Assembly: GCA_024734555.1 (NCBI GenBank)
Contig: JANPWX010020199.1
Coordinates: 2,226,051-2,290,050 of the forward strand
DNA from: Trochalopteron elliotii
Lineage: Eukaryota; Chordata; Aves; Passeriformes; Leiothrichidae
Direction: 5' to 3'
Length of the DNA: 64,000 nucleotides
Shown here: in pieces, positions 52,665 through 64,000 of the stretch
Layout of the letters: the number at the start of each line of letters is the position of its first letter
Numbering within the stretch: the stretch's first letter is position 1
Position numbers and translations under genes: made by a program
Notes under the pieces: generated by a model
What the model saw: the letters and a program-made list of their open reading frames with translations, nothing else
Databases searched by the model: none
What the model was told of the DNA's origin: nothing

Positions 52665-55600
52665 CCAAGCCTATTCTTCCCATTATCTGCCTTCCAAAAA
52701 AAAGACTGGGCTGAAACATTGTGGCAACTTAGATTATCATCAACCCAAAATTCTTGTCAAATTGATTTGATTTTTCCCATCTTTAGACCAATGCCAGGAA
52801 TTGCATAAATATTAGGAGAATCAAAGAAAATAGGGTGGGAAATGGATTTTGATGAGTACACCACTTGTACGTATGAACTGCTAAAAAGAATATGTACTTA
52901 AAATCCTATGGGTAGAGAGTTTCTATTCGCAATTGACTAAAAGATTATATTTCATTCTACTTTACACCTCCCTGCTCCTGAAAAGCTCTATATTTGGTTT
53001 TCTAGTTTATATTACAACCCATTACATACGGAAATAAAATTATTTACTATAAAAGTTGAAAAGTACAAGCTGTTGCAGACCATCTGCTTATCAGTTCAGC
53101 ACAAATGCAATGATAGAAATACACCCTTTGCAAGGAATCTTACTTTAAAGGGGGCTTTCATTCAAGGATTTTATTAAGTTATGGAAAGGCTACTCATCCA
53201 TTATACTAGGAATCCATAGGAATGTTACGAATGACATAATTATAATACAAGCATAAGTCTAATAATGAGAACAGTTTGTAAATCAAGTGCAGTTCATTTT
53301 ACCTTTACAAACTGTTGGGAAAAAAAGGTTGCGAAAAATGATAGAAAGGAGTGGAATAAGAAGACCTCATGTATGCAGATGCGTGTTCTCAATGTGTAAA
53401 TAAGGCCAAGCAACTATAATTTCCTCTTTTATACAGAAAAGCTATGACATTAGGGGTGAGAAAGTCTGTTTTAACAAATGTAAGAAATAACACAATATAA
53501 TGGGAGGGAATAAAAGATAAAGATATTAAGTCGAAACAAGGATTTTGGGTATTTGATTACAGCCACTTTTTAAAACAGATTCCCTCCTACTCTGGAGAAG
53601 ACAGCCACATCACAAAAAATCTTTGACAATATTTGTCTATGCTTCTAATGCAGTAATATATATAATTACTCGTACCGTACAAGGAATGATACTATGTATG
53701 ACCATAACAATTTAAAGGGTTTTTGCAGTGAGGACGAATTTTATTTGTGATCCCATCTCATTCCTTTCAACCACTTGGGTTTGTGGGACCACTATATGTC
53801 AAGCAAAAGAATGAGGTCTGACACAAGAAGAGAGATTTTTGAGTCCAAAAAAGCCACCTTTGATAACAGTGGCGTTGTCAGAAAAACATTAGCAAGTAAA
53901 TTAACTTTTTGAACATACTCTAGAATACTGGGAGTTAGCTTTCCCCACCGAAATCATGTCATGAAGTCTGCAAACCTTCACAGGTTAATAAGAAGGAAAC
54001 TCATACCTTCTATCAGAAATCCCTCCAATGCAGAAATTCCCAGCAAAGAACAAAGACAACTCTGTGTCCTTGGAAACAAGATATTGCTTTGGGTGCAAGT
54101 AACTGACATGGGATGTGGTATTGGCAAAACATAAGAGACTGAAATAATTAGGTTTTTTATTAAAATGTGTTTCTTTGATGCTCAGCTGTATAAAGAAGTT
54201 GTAAATGTTTATATACTATAATTGACTCTTCCTCCTTCTCTCACATGTACATCAACAAGATTCGCAGCCCTGCTTTTTAAAAATATCTTGGCATAACTGC
54301 AATTGTGGAAGTTGAACTTCAAGTTCTTATGAACCGATCACTCGCCTCTTTCAGTAGGATTTGGCTCAAACCTCTTGTAATCAGTTCAGACAGAAACAGT
54401 CCTGTGACCGAACTGGGGAAAGTGTTATTTCCCCTCCTCCAAAACATTTAAACTAAAACTGGCCTTAGGAACTTACAGACAGACATCAATACAGAAACAG
54501 ATATTGTAATTATTCATCTTCTTTCAAGTTGTATCTCAATCAAGACATCTGTTTTTGGGCTCCTTTTCAAGCAAGTATTAAAAATGGACAAAATATTTGG
54601 AAACAATTTAGTTTTTATTACTGTGATTTTAACTTATTTCCAACCTTTGACCACATTAATTTCAGCTATTTTCTGTATTTCTACACTTCATATTGTCTTT
54701 TTTCATTTCTCTTGCTTCCGTACCTCTTATCACTTTTCATCATCCACTTTGCTTCCATTTTTTTTCTATTATCTTTTTTCCCTATTTTAAACCATTTCCC
54801 GGGACTACAGCACTCCACTCTTGGATCTTCTAATTTTTAATTTACCCTCTCAATACTTTACTTTTTTCCCCCAGTTTGCACCTCCTCTCCTGTATGTTAC
54901 TGCATAAGCAGTATGTATTTTTAATACCATACAGCAGAGAACATCCACTGAGAGAAAAAGAAAATGTAAGATTATATGCAAATAAGAAAGTTGTGACAGA
55001 GACAAAATTAAAGTATCTCAGTATGTGGGTGAATCGGAGAGATTTTAAGGTTTTAAAGGTTCCTTCTCATTGTGCTTTGAAATTTTTTGGTGGTGAGTTT
55101 CTGCCCCTTTCACTTGTCTATTGATTTTAAATGTATTTTCTACCTTTTTTTCCCCCCACAATAATTCTTGTCTCTTGACTATTTTTCTGGACTCCAAACA
55201 TGTCAGCAAAGAAATCTCAGCACTCCATTCAAAAAACTGTAGCTCAAAATGGAAAAAAGAAAAGTTGTCTTTAAAAGAAGTGAACTTAAAATATTACAGA
55301 GTGGGTGAGATCTTGTGGAGGCAAGCTGAGCTTATAGTTAACAATAGTATGGGTAAAATCAGCAGGAAATAAATGCAAACTTTTTTCATAAATGTATTTA
55401 AATGTGGGTAGCTTTGTGTGGTTTTGTTTTGGTTGGGTGGGTTGTTTGTTTTTGTTTTAGGTTTTTTTTTTTTTTTCCCCTGCTTTACTCTCAGGGAAAT
55501 TAAGAATGGCAGAAATTAAAAATTGGCTGCCCTGAGGTAACAATGGATAATCTCAGATAACAGTTTGGATTTTGTGAATATCCAACCTAAAATAATCTTC

Positions 55601-58117
55601 TAATTTTTATAGTTTACCAAAAATTAAAGACAATATTGAACAATTTTTAATGGACAAAAATGGAGAAATTTTTAAATTAAAATATTAAAATATTAAAATA
55701 TTAAAATAATTAAATTTTTCTCTAGAAGAGGAGTTGAAGTTTCCTGACTGTAGGAGATTGCAAGAAGTTTAGTTTACGTACACAATAATAATTCATCAAC
55801 AATAATCTCATCAGATCATTCTAGAATCTGGAATTTCAAAGAAGTAGAAATTTCAAAGTCCCTTACAACACTACTGGAACCATCCTGTAGAATCCTACTC
55901 GTCAAACTTGTGCCTAATTCACACTGGGTGTCTTTCTCAAACAGACAGTTGAGGTGCTTTCACGATGCTTCTTTTCTTCAATTATGGAACTTCTGAACAA
56001 AATTCCATGAGCAGATTTTTATAAAATAAATTTTTACTGACAAAAATTTTAACATTCATGCTTAGTGGTAATATCTTGTCTCCAGCTCATCTAATTATAT
56101 GTGGGTATTTCAATAAGCATGGAATATAAATATCACCCATTTTAAAATTTCAGTACAAAAGTCAGTGTTTGTTTGGTAACTGAAACTTTAGGGTGGTCTC
56201 TGGGTGCAACTTATAGTGCAAGTTTTTGTGCCCAGTTTTCAATTTTTTGAAATTTTACTGTTCACAAGTATAAAATACCTAAAACATGGAAGGCAGTCAA
56301 AGATAGTGTATAATTACATATAAATGATATTTTGAAATTATTATTATTTTTTGAATTTTGCATCTGAAACGAACAAATGAGTTTTGAGAATGGCCTTCCA
56401 TGAGCTGGCATTAATTTAATACATTGTCAGTGCTCCACAGTCTGTGCTGTGTATGGGTTCAAGTTTTATTTTTAGGTATTAAAGTATCTGAAGCATGTGT
56501 CTTGCCAAAAGCTATTACTAAATGCTTCATTCATGTGGTATACTTATACAGGTATAGTGGAGGTATGTAAATGGCAAGAGAATAAAGGCAGCATCCTCTT
56601 TATTTCCTTTGCAATCTTAATTCAGTTGCCTTCAGCAGAGTCAGCTTCTGAGAAACAATGGGAGTAGTGAAAAATCAAGCTTATATATCATCTTTTACAG
56701 GAAATAAAAAGTCTGAGAAAAAACTCAGCCATGCCAAAAGCAGGGCAAGATTATATTATAATTACCAACTCACCATTTCAGCATAATGAACTCTTCTCTT
56801 TTGCATCCGTTTTCCTTTCCAGTTTAGTGTCTTGAGGATGTGAAACTGAAAGGAATAATTTTTAATAATTTTAAAATCAATCTGTTAATCCCAGTTGATG
56901 GTCTTACCACTTGAGATTTTTTATAAAAAAAAATAGAATTAACTGAAAGGAACTTCAAAAATTAAAAAATTAAGCTCTTGAATCATAAAACTATATTTTT
57001 ACATTTCACAAATCATATCTTGAGTGCTTCCAAAAAACCCTTCATATAGCGTATGTATAGCATATGTGATGGGCATGTTCTTATATCTTGCAAGCAAAAG
57101 GGTTACATGAAAAATTTAGGCCCAAAATTATTTTGCAAAGGCTGCAAAGATTGAAGATAATTTCACCTACACAGCTGCCATCTCATTTAAATTTGCATCC
57201 AATCTTCAGTAATTATGAACACACATAGATGCATACACACACATACACACACACTGTAGATATACTAGATTGAAAAAAGATCCTTATAAATGAAATCTCT
57301 ATGCACTTCTGTGAGAAGCAACAGAACTAAAGAAAAGAATCCATTAGGGTGCATTGTTCAAGATTTCAGAGTGGGTATTAAATACTGACAAATACTTTTC
57401 TTCCCAAGAGGAAGAAAAAGTCAAATTAATTCATTTTTGAACATTTGTTTCAGAAAAGATTATAGATTTCTGTACTAAGATATTAACCCACTTTTGCTAT
57501 TCATAAGATGACCTTCAATTGAACTGTGAAAAGTAAATGGCATGAATGTTTCCTGAAAAAGTTTAGTGAGGATATAAGAGATTAATGAACATATTTGTGT
57601 TGGACACTCTCCCCTGTATAGCATATTCAGAGTGATAGAATCACATTATTTATTGTATTTTTTTCAGATAATTTGCAATGTTAATTTATATGAGTTTGAT
57701 ATCGCTTTTGTCTTCTAGCTGTATGTTATTCTGAGAAATCCCTGGGGAAGGAAAGGATTTATATGCTTTGTGTACACATTCTGCAGACTAAGCACTCTGG
57801 CATAATTATTTTTGGCACTTACTAACTGATTAAAACATCCAATTTAACTCATGATCAGTAAGATTAAACCTTTTTAATATACCTCAAAAGTAAATTATCA
57901 TTTGCTACTCAAACATCCCTTTCTGCACATGTCCCTAATAAAGCTGTTCTTTTATTTTGTTAATGTACCTTTTAACGAGGATTCCCTTTTATTTCTTCCT
58001 CTGGGCAAAACTGCCTTTTTTTTTTTTAGAGAGGTAGGGAAAAAGATGAGCTGGAAGCTAACTATGCTACTACATGCCTTGCTAATGTCCTACTACTTAT
58101 AAGTTACAGCTTTAGTA

Positions 58118-58120
<3 letters not shown>
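52665..58120. other. No gene seen; several low-complexity tracts
   Basis: Contains a pyrimidine-rich stretch at about 54640-54880, which produces a 103-codon frame rich in Phe, Leu and Tyr that I reject. It also holds a G/T-rich run ending in 15 T at 55412-55476, an AT octamer tandem at 55676-55707 and a CA-rich patch at 57232-57254. Otherwise unremarkable AT-rich DNA. Confidence 0.55.
55676..55707. repeat. Tandem octamer ATTAAAAT x4
   Basis: Four perfect head-to-tail copies of ATTAAAAT, followed by a degenerate partial copy. Simple AT-rich minisatellite; likely length-variable. Confidence 0.9.

Positions 58121-58153
<33 letters not shown>
58121..58153. repeat. (GT)n microsatellite
   Basis: Uninterrupted GT dinucleotide tract of 33 bases, about 16.5 copies. 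Perfect runs of this length are usually polymorphic in length between individuals. Confidence 0.97.
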
Positions 58154-58154
<1 letters not shown>

Positions 58155-59039
58155 ATTCTGTACAGTCTCAGCTGTTAAAGACAACACATCCTTGCTTTGT
58201 GCTTACTTGATGTACAGACAAATGTAAAAACAGTCAGCAGTTAGGAGGATATTGTGCAGGCTCTTATTTCATTTTGCAATAGGTTTTTTAGGATAAGTTA
58301 CATTTTAATTTTGCAAGAAAGCTATTTGAAAGGATGCTCTAACAATGCCTTAGCACTGAAACTTGGAGGGAAGAAAAATAGTCTCTCTGACAGAATGAAA
58401 ACCCTCTTCAACCCTTTATGAGGAAGGAAACACTTTTTGCAGAGCCCAAAATGGCATAAGTACCCAGAAAGTTATTGCTGGAAATAAAATTACACCATGC
58501 TCTTTGGTCAGCACAGTGTTCTCTGCTTACCTAGGACCAACATGGTCTAAGATAGCCACAGGACAGCCATGATAAACGTAAGGAAAAGTGGCGAGTGTAG
58601 GTTTTGCAGTGTTAATCACCTAGATTTTGTTCCATTAGCTCAGAATGATGTATCTGAGATTAAAGGAGATTTGTTTCAGAAAAATCGGGTCAACTTGGTT
58701 TTCTTATGTGATGCCACTTTCATGATGCCATCAACTCAAGCTTTTATCACCAATATAGTTCCCTGAAAGACTTGCATATGACCTGCAGGAAATATACTTT
58801 TGTGATTAGCGCTCTTAATGTTTCAAAACAGAGGCAAAAGTTGGCAACAGTTCAGAAAAAGCTCAGCGTGAAATAAGTCAATGTAAAATCAAGCACCGAC
58901 TTTGCAAACTTACGTGTTTCCCTTATTCGTCTTTCCAAATAGAAAAGGGTTGTCACAGAAGCAAACTACTATCAGAGTTTAAAAACTTGAATAAACAGTT
59001 CTTTGTGCCTAATAAAACCAAAGTAAGCAGGTTCTGAGA
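58154..59039. other. No feature seen
   Basis: Non-repetitive AT-rich DNA. A 65-codon frame at 58569-58766 has no recognised domain. Confidence 0.55.
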
Positions 59040-60620
59040 AGGCAGCTCCAGGCAGCTCTCCATGCCCAGCCAAGTTCATTAGCAGGCTGCGCTCTCAGCA
59101 GTGATGCAATATACCATTACCCTCTGCTTTAACTGATTTATTTTAAGCACAGGAAGAAAAGCCAAAATTGGACACAGGAAGAAACAATTGTTTTTGGCCT
59201 GTTGTGATGGAGTTTACATGTAGAGGTGCCTTCTAGTCTAGTTGCTGAAGGGGAAACAAGTACAAATATCTATGCCTTGGCTGTTAAGAGTCTGATTATA
59301 AGCACTGTGCTAGAGAATTCATGGATTATTCATGTGTAATTACAGATAGCTATTGTGCTCTTTTAAATCATCCCTATAGCCCATTATGGCCCATAACAAC
59401 TGAAATAGCAATTGTCATAGTAAGGTTTGGGCTCCGTCATAGAGTGTAGGCTCTAATCAATAATGATGAATGGTAAAATTTAGCATCAAGCCGGAGAAAG
59501 TCTAGTTGCCTCTTGCCATAAATCTGTGCAAATATCAAGTTGTGCAGCTGCTGTATCTGGAAATCTAAAAGGCAACACTCTCCCTCCACCCCCTATGCAA
59601 GCACCTCTATAAAAGTTGAAAAAGGAGAAATGTGCAATATGTCCATTCTAATAATCCACATGCTGTTAAGACACTTTTCTATTTATTCAAAGCAGGGTGA
59701 ACCCTAGGTTGTTTTCAAGGTCAATTCCAGGTGAAAGGGGGGTCATCTGGAGGCCGCCTCGACTCCCATGCAGGTCAATAATGTCTCCTCACTGCCCCAG
59801 AAGACAAGCTGCTCACACCCAATCAATCCACAAACGCTCCTGCGCACCCAGTGTAATGAACAGTGAATAAATGTAGCCTATCATCACAAAACATGCTTTT
59901 TAAGTACCTTCCCTTTTCATGTAAAACCTCTAGCTGTCAAATTCTACATTCACTCATCCAGCAGTGAGTAGCAAAAGTGAGAAATCAGGCTCTCATTGGG
60001 GTTGGTAAAAGGTCATTGCTGACAGACACGGAGGTTAAACTGCCGAGTTAAAATACTGTTCATTACCCACTGCAGCTTTTTGCTAACTACACTTCTTTGT
60101 GTTACAGTCAAGCAGTACATCAATATGCCCCTCCTCCTAATTCATTAACAATTGTTGAATTGTACAGGAGGGGGAAAAAGAGGGATTGATCTTTTATACC
60201 TTTTTTTAAATCTCTTTTCTGTGTCAAATACTTTTACATCTTTATCCACTCAGTATTAAATACTCTGCTTACAGGCTGTGCTGTCTGCTTGAACAGTTAT
60301 CATTATAGGTACAATTCCTGAAGGCAGAGTCGGCCAGTTCATATGAAACCCCAAAGGTCTGGGGCTGCTCAAGCAATGGTTTCTTTCTCTCTTATCCTTT
60401 TCATTAATTGCCTTTAGAATAGTGACACCTGTATAATGACAAACTTGAAATTTTGGGTTGCAATCGTGTCATATTAAAAGAGGTTTGAATAAAAAAATAC
60501 TTCTCCCCCAGATGAAGCCAAATTGGTTAATGTAACAGATGTAACGTACTAATTTGATATTTAGCTGAAATAAAATGCCTGTGTCCTGTTCACGCTGACT
60601 GGGTTAGATCTTCATCAAAT
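59040..60620. promoter_or_regulatory. Candidate cluster of conserved regulatory elements
   Basis: About 1.5 kb with texture unlike the surrounding desert: little simple repeat, retained CpG sites (GGCCGCCTCGA at 59752-59762, CACGGAGG near 60027), and dense candidate transcription-factor words. These include AACAATTGTT (60147-60156, a palindromic SOX-type pair), AAGGTCA (60009-60015, nuclear-receptor half-site), TGACAG (60020-60025, MEIS-type) and TCATTAATTG (60401-60410, homeodomain). No open frame of note crosses it. Three sub-blocks can be distinguished: about 59040-59570, 59580-60180 and 60260-60620. Such words also occur by chance, so the call rests on density and texture and needs alignment to confirm. 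Confidence 0.4.
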
Positions 60621-61455
60621 ATTATCCTTGGTGTAGATCTCAAGACACTCCCTAATCTAATATTTTATTAAGAAATTATTAATATCTGCATTTTTCCATG
60701 ATTAAAAAAAATTAAAATATCCAAAAGAACCATTTAGAGCAGCAAGGAATCATTTGAGCTCAAATGGAAACAGTACTGCAGGTTTCATTTCTACTGAAGG
60801 CAATGATTTGGTGGGAATTCTTAACAATAAGCACCAGTTTCCCAAAATGAAATTCCATTCTTTGATTAATTAATAAGTAGATGTGATTCCCTTTATTGAA
60901 ATGCAAAGATTTTATATTCAAAAATAACCATCTTATAAAAAACATTCTCACAGAGCAATAGAAAAATTATCTCTAATCATGAATAAACACTTATTTACAT
61001 TCACATTATAACAATAGTTTCGATTCAACAAATTACCATTATCTATTTAAATCTCTAAAAAATGCATTCACAGATATCTTCAGGAAAATATACCTTTTTT
61101 CTTTCTCTATGCTTTTTCTCTCAGTGGGACTGAAAATAAAATGTTATGACTTAAATCACAAGAGGCTAACATCATTTTTATCAACAAGGGCTGCATAATT
61201 TCAAGCCTGTGAGTGAGTGGCTGACTTTAACTAAAATGTTTCAGTTCTGCGCGTATATAGGTACATAAATAATGCAGAATTAATCCCTGCAGAGGGGACA
61301 ATGGGAATCGTAAATTATCCATGTGCCGTCCTCAGCGTTAGAGGCAATGAACCTATAGTAACAAACTATGAGTGTTACTCATTACATACATTTCACAGAC
61401 ACCTTAAGCTTTTGAATATTAATTTCCCTCTGCAGCTTGTAGGTAGGCGGCATAG
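60621..61455. other. No gene seen; possible regulatory block at right
   Basis: AT-rich to about 61230. From about 61240 to 61445 the sequence becomes non-repetitive with a few CpG sites (GGAATCGTAAATT near 61303, CAGCGTTAGAGG near 61333) and a GAATATTAATTTCC word near 61413. It could be a further enhancer-like element next to the C-rich tract. Confidence 0.4.
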
Positions 61456-61533
61456 TCCCTTCCCTTCCCTTCCCCTCCCTCCCCTCGCCCTGCCGCCCCC
61501 TCCCTCCCCCTCCCCGCCCCTCCGGTACCGCAC
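61456..61533. repeat. C-rich simple repeat, left of the gap
   Basis: Starts with (CCCTT)n and becomes a CCCCTCCC-type tract with a few CpG sites. On the minus strand it reads as repeated GGGAA, which satisfies the G3+N1-7 four-run rule for a G-quadruplex. The tract runs into the undetermined bases at 61534. Confidence 0.9.
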
Positions 61534-61929
61534 NNNNNNNNNNNNNNNNNNNNNNNNNNNNNNNNNNNNNNNNNNNNNNNNNNNNNNNNNNNNNNNNNNN
61601 NNNNNNNNNNNNNNNNNNNNNNNNNNNNNNNNNNNNNNNNNNNNNNNNNNNNNNNNNNNNNNNNNNNNNNNNNNNNNNNNNNNNNNNNNNNNNNNNNNNN
61701 NNNNNNNNNNNNNNNNNNNNNNNNNNNNNNNNNNNNNNNNNNNNNNNNNNNNNNNNNNNNNNNNNNNNNNNNNNNNNNNNNNNNNNNNNNNNNNNNNNNN
61801 NNNNNNNNNNNNNNNNNNNNNNNNNNNNNNNNNNNNNNNNNNNNNNNNNNNNNNNNNNNNNNNNNNNNNNNNNNNNNNNNNNNNNNNNNNNNNNNNNNNN
61901 NNNNNNNNNNNNNNNNNNNNNNNNNNNNN
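61534..61929. other. Assembly gap (396 N)
   Basis: Run of undetermined bases flanked on both sides by C-rich tandem repeat. The true length is unknown; the N count is whatever the assembler placed. Open frames that appear to run through here on either strand are artefacts. Confidence 0.99.
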
Positions 61930-62022
61930 CCCTTCCCGCCCCTTCCCGCCCCTTCCCGCCCCTTCCCACCCCAGTCCCTACCGCTTCTTCTTTCTTTCTC
62001 CCTCTCCCTTCCTCCCTCACAT
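61930..62022. repeat. CCCTTCCCGC minisatellite and polypyrimidine tail
   Basis: A 10-bp unit CCCTTCCCGC is repeated nearly four times (about 61930-61972), the last copy with a changed base, followed by a pyrimidine tract to about 62022. The minus strand again has regular runs of three or four G. The unit probably continues into the gap. Confidence 0.92.
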
Positions 62023-64000
62023 TTCTTGATAGCAGCATATCAGTTAATCTGTTGAGGGGTTGCAGTTACTGAAGGAATGTTCAGTAATTGCAAGGATATA
62101 CTGAAGGAATGATTATTTTTCCCATGGAATATTTACCAGAAAACATTTTTTTAAAAGCTAGATTGTTTTGGCAAAATCGCATGCAGCCTTTCATGTACTC
62201 AGAGCTTAGGTATGTGTGGAAAAATGGGCCTAGCTACTTGATGCAGTCTAATGCATGTAAATCCTGAGTCATGGCTACTTGTAAACACTCTTATTTTGAA
62301 CCCTTGCTGTATTATGTAACCCATATTATGTATTTCAAAATGCATAACACTGTCTTTTGAACCCTTGCCATTAAATGCCATAATCATTTTATGATATCTA
62401 AGGTTTCCAAGTTTCCCATCAGAAATGTGGAAAGTGTATGTCATCAAAATTCAAGAGATAACACACTAATATAGCTTTCAACCTCACTTTTTTCTCTGAC
62501 AAGGTGTTTTGTTTTTTTCTTTTTGTTTGTTTTTTTTAAACTCTAAATATGGCATATAAAAATATTTTTCCCCCTAAAAACTGTATTCAGAAGGAGATAT
62601 TAAGTAACTCACCACAAAAAACTGCACCTGGGTCAGAGTCAGGAAAGAAATTATACAGGCACTTGCACATTTTATGTTTAGCTGAAATGATACCCTGGCT
62701 GTTCTGTAAATCCTAACTTCTCCTAGGGAACTTTACTGGGGCTTTTCATAAGAGGGTTTAAAGGATCAATATCCATTTGGTAAGCTCATGATGCTATTTC
62801 TGTTAAAAAGTGGAACAGAACAATACTGTCAGGAGGCTAATCCGCTGATTTCAAGGGGACTTTATTCACATGAATAAGAGCTTCAAGTTCAGGTTAAGGT
62901 CTGTTATATGTATATTATGTATTTGCTAGTCTGTTTATATTCATATATTTTTCTGTAAACTTCTACAGCTGCTTTGACAGAAACAGAAACGCTGGGCTTA
63001 GTAGGTGTTTGGTCAAAGCCAACAAAAGCTAATAATAATTTTTCTTTGTTGTAAATTAAAGTCATCTCCATGTGTGCTTGTTTTAGGTGGTAGAGTTAAT
63101 TGTCTTCATAGTGCCAGTGTTAGGCTGTGTTTTGGATTTCTCCTGAACACGGAATTAATAATATAGAGATATTTGTTATTGCTGAGCAGAGCTTATGCAG
63201 AGCCAAGGCCTTTTCAGATGTTCATAGTGCCACATTGGCCAGGCAGTTGGGGGTGCAGAGGACGTTGTAGGGAGACACAGCTGGGACAGGTGGCACAAAT
63301 TGATCAGAGGAGTATTCCAGATGATATGACATCGTGGTCAGAATGTAAAGTGGGGGGAAGAAAGAGAAATGGGGGCACATTTGGATTTGTGGCATCTGCC
63401 TTCCCAAGTATCCACTCTGCTTGATGGGGGCCTGCTCTCCTGGAGATGGCTGAACCCCTGCCTGCCACTGGAAGCACTGGATTAATTCCATGGTTTGCTT
63501 TGTTTGTGTTTGTGGCTTTTGCTTTTCCTGTTAAAACATCTTCATCTCAACCTATGAGTCTTCTAGCTCTACGTTTTCTGTTCTCTCCCTGATCCTGCTG
63601 GTGTAGGAGTGGGTGAGTGGCTGCACAGGCCTTGGTTCCTGTCCGGGCTTAAACCACCACATACGTGCAAGAGAAATGCCAGTATACAAGAGTATTTTTG
63701 TGCATAGCAAGGAAGATAACTTTAAACTGATTTAGCTTTTTAATTTTTTTGAGCATAAACAGTTCAGATGCCAAGTTTCTACATGATGGCAAAACACAAA
63801 TTAAAGTAGTGTCTAGTCACCTTGTGAAATTCCATTGAAATATCAATTTATTCCATTTATTGGAATACAAACACCTTTTTCTCCACCATGTTCAGAAAAC
63901 TATGCCATCGAATACACTGAATCCGAAATCACGATAATCAAAAAATTAAGTACCATTTCAGGCAGAAAATATGAGCATAAAGTATTAACAAAACCAAAGT
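62023..64000. other. No gene seen
   Basis: AT-rich DNA with short direct repeats: ACTGAAGGAATG at 62068-62079 and 62100-62111, and TTTTGAACCCTTGC at 62293-62306 and 62355-62368. Overlapping 83- and 89-codon frames on opposite strands at 63173-63491 lie in a GC-richer patch and have no recognised domain. Confidence 0.55.

Noticed and set aside
51600..52719. Many overlapping open frames up to 135 codons on both strands
   Set aside because: They lie almost entirely within the GC-rich solo LTR, where stop codons are rarer. None resembles a retroviral or host protein.
54529..54840. 103-codon frame rich in Phe, Tyr and Leu that mimics a membrane protein
   Set aside because: The composition is the translation of a pyrimidine-rich low-complexity tract. 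An overlapping frame of the same character exists in another reading frame.
61301..62038. Apparent 242-codon (plus) and 218-codon (minus) open frames
   Set aside because: Most of both frames is undetermined bases. The real flanks are C-rich simple repeat giving Pro/Ser/Leu on one strand and Gly/Arg/Glu on the other.
1..64000. tRNA, snRNA, rRNA genes, mitochondrial insertions or CRISPR arrays
   Set aside because: I looked for their characteristic words (for example the GGTTCGAA tRNA box, the U6 start, regularly spaced direct repeats) and saw none.

Overview
The window looks like non-coding DNA from a bird, most likely a songbird. It is AT-rich and has no convincing protein-coding exon or RNA gene. 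No open reading frame of real bases exceeds about 152 codons, and none reads as a protein I recognise. The bird assignment rests on two short CR1 LINE 3' ends (20489-20630 and 42245-42352) and two LTR pieces (42353-~42740 and 51547-52664) that resemble avian endogenous-retrovirus LTRs as I remember them. No database search was possible, so these family names are recollections.

Layout: 1-8180 is unannotated single-copy-looking DNA with two perfect small hairpins (341-370, 2646-2671) and a GC-richer patch near 2420-3440. At 8181-9933 there is a perfect 18-bp hairpin joined to a pair of ~92-bp inverted arms separated by ~1.5 kb. From 9934 to 38072 I see mostly featureless sequence, one CR1 fragment, a few small hairpins and tandem duplications, and three stretches that look like conserved regulatory DNA (15615-15990, 19130-19480, 34380-34760). 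At 38073-40261 there is a second, longer inverted pair (arms ~186 bp, ~93% identical by my alignment, 1.8 kb apart). A CR1 fragment broken by an LTR fragment follows at 42245-42740, and a complete solo LTR with TG...CA ends and a near-perfect 5-bp target duplication lies at 51547-52664. A (GT)n microsatellite is at 58121-58153. A cluster of enhancer-like sequence lies at 59040-60620. A C-rich, G-quadruplex-prone minisatellite surrounding a 396-base assembly gap spans 61456-62022.

Nothing here forms an operon or pathway. The most reasonable reading is a gene desert or very long intron, perhaps holding distal enhancers of a developmental gene that lies outside the window. The most unusual structure is the pair of spaced inverted duplications, neither of which matches a transposon I recognise. 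Percent identities come from hand alignment and should be recomputed.
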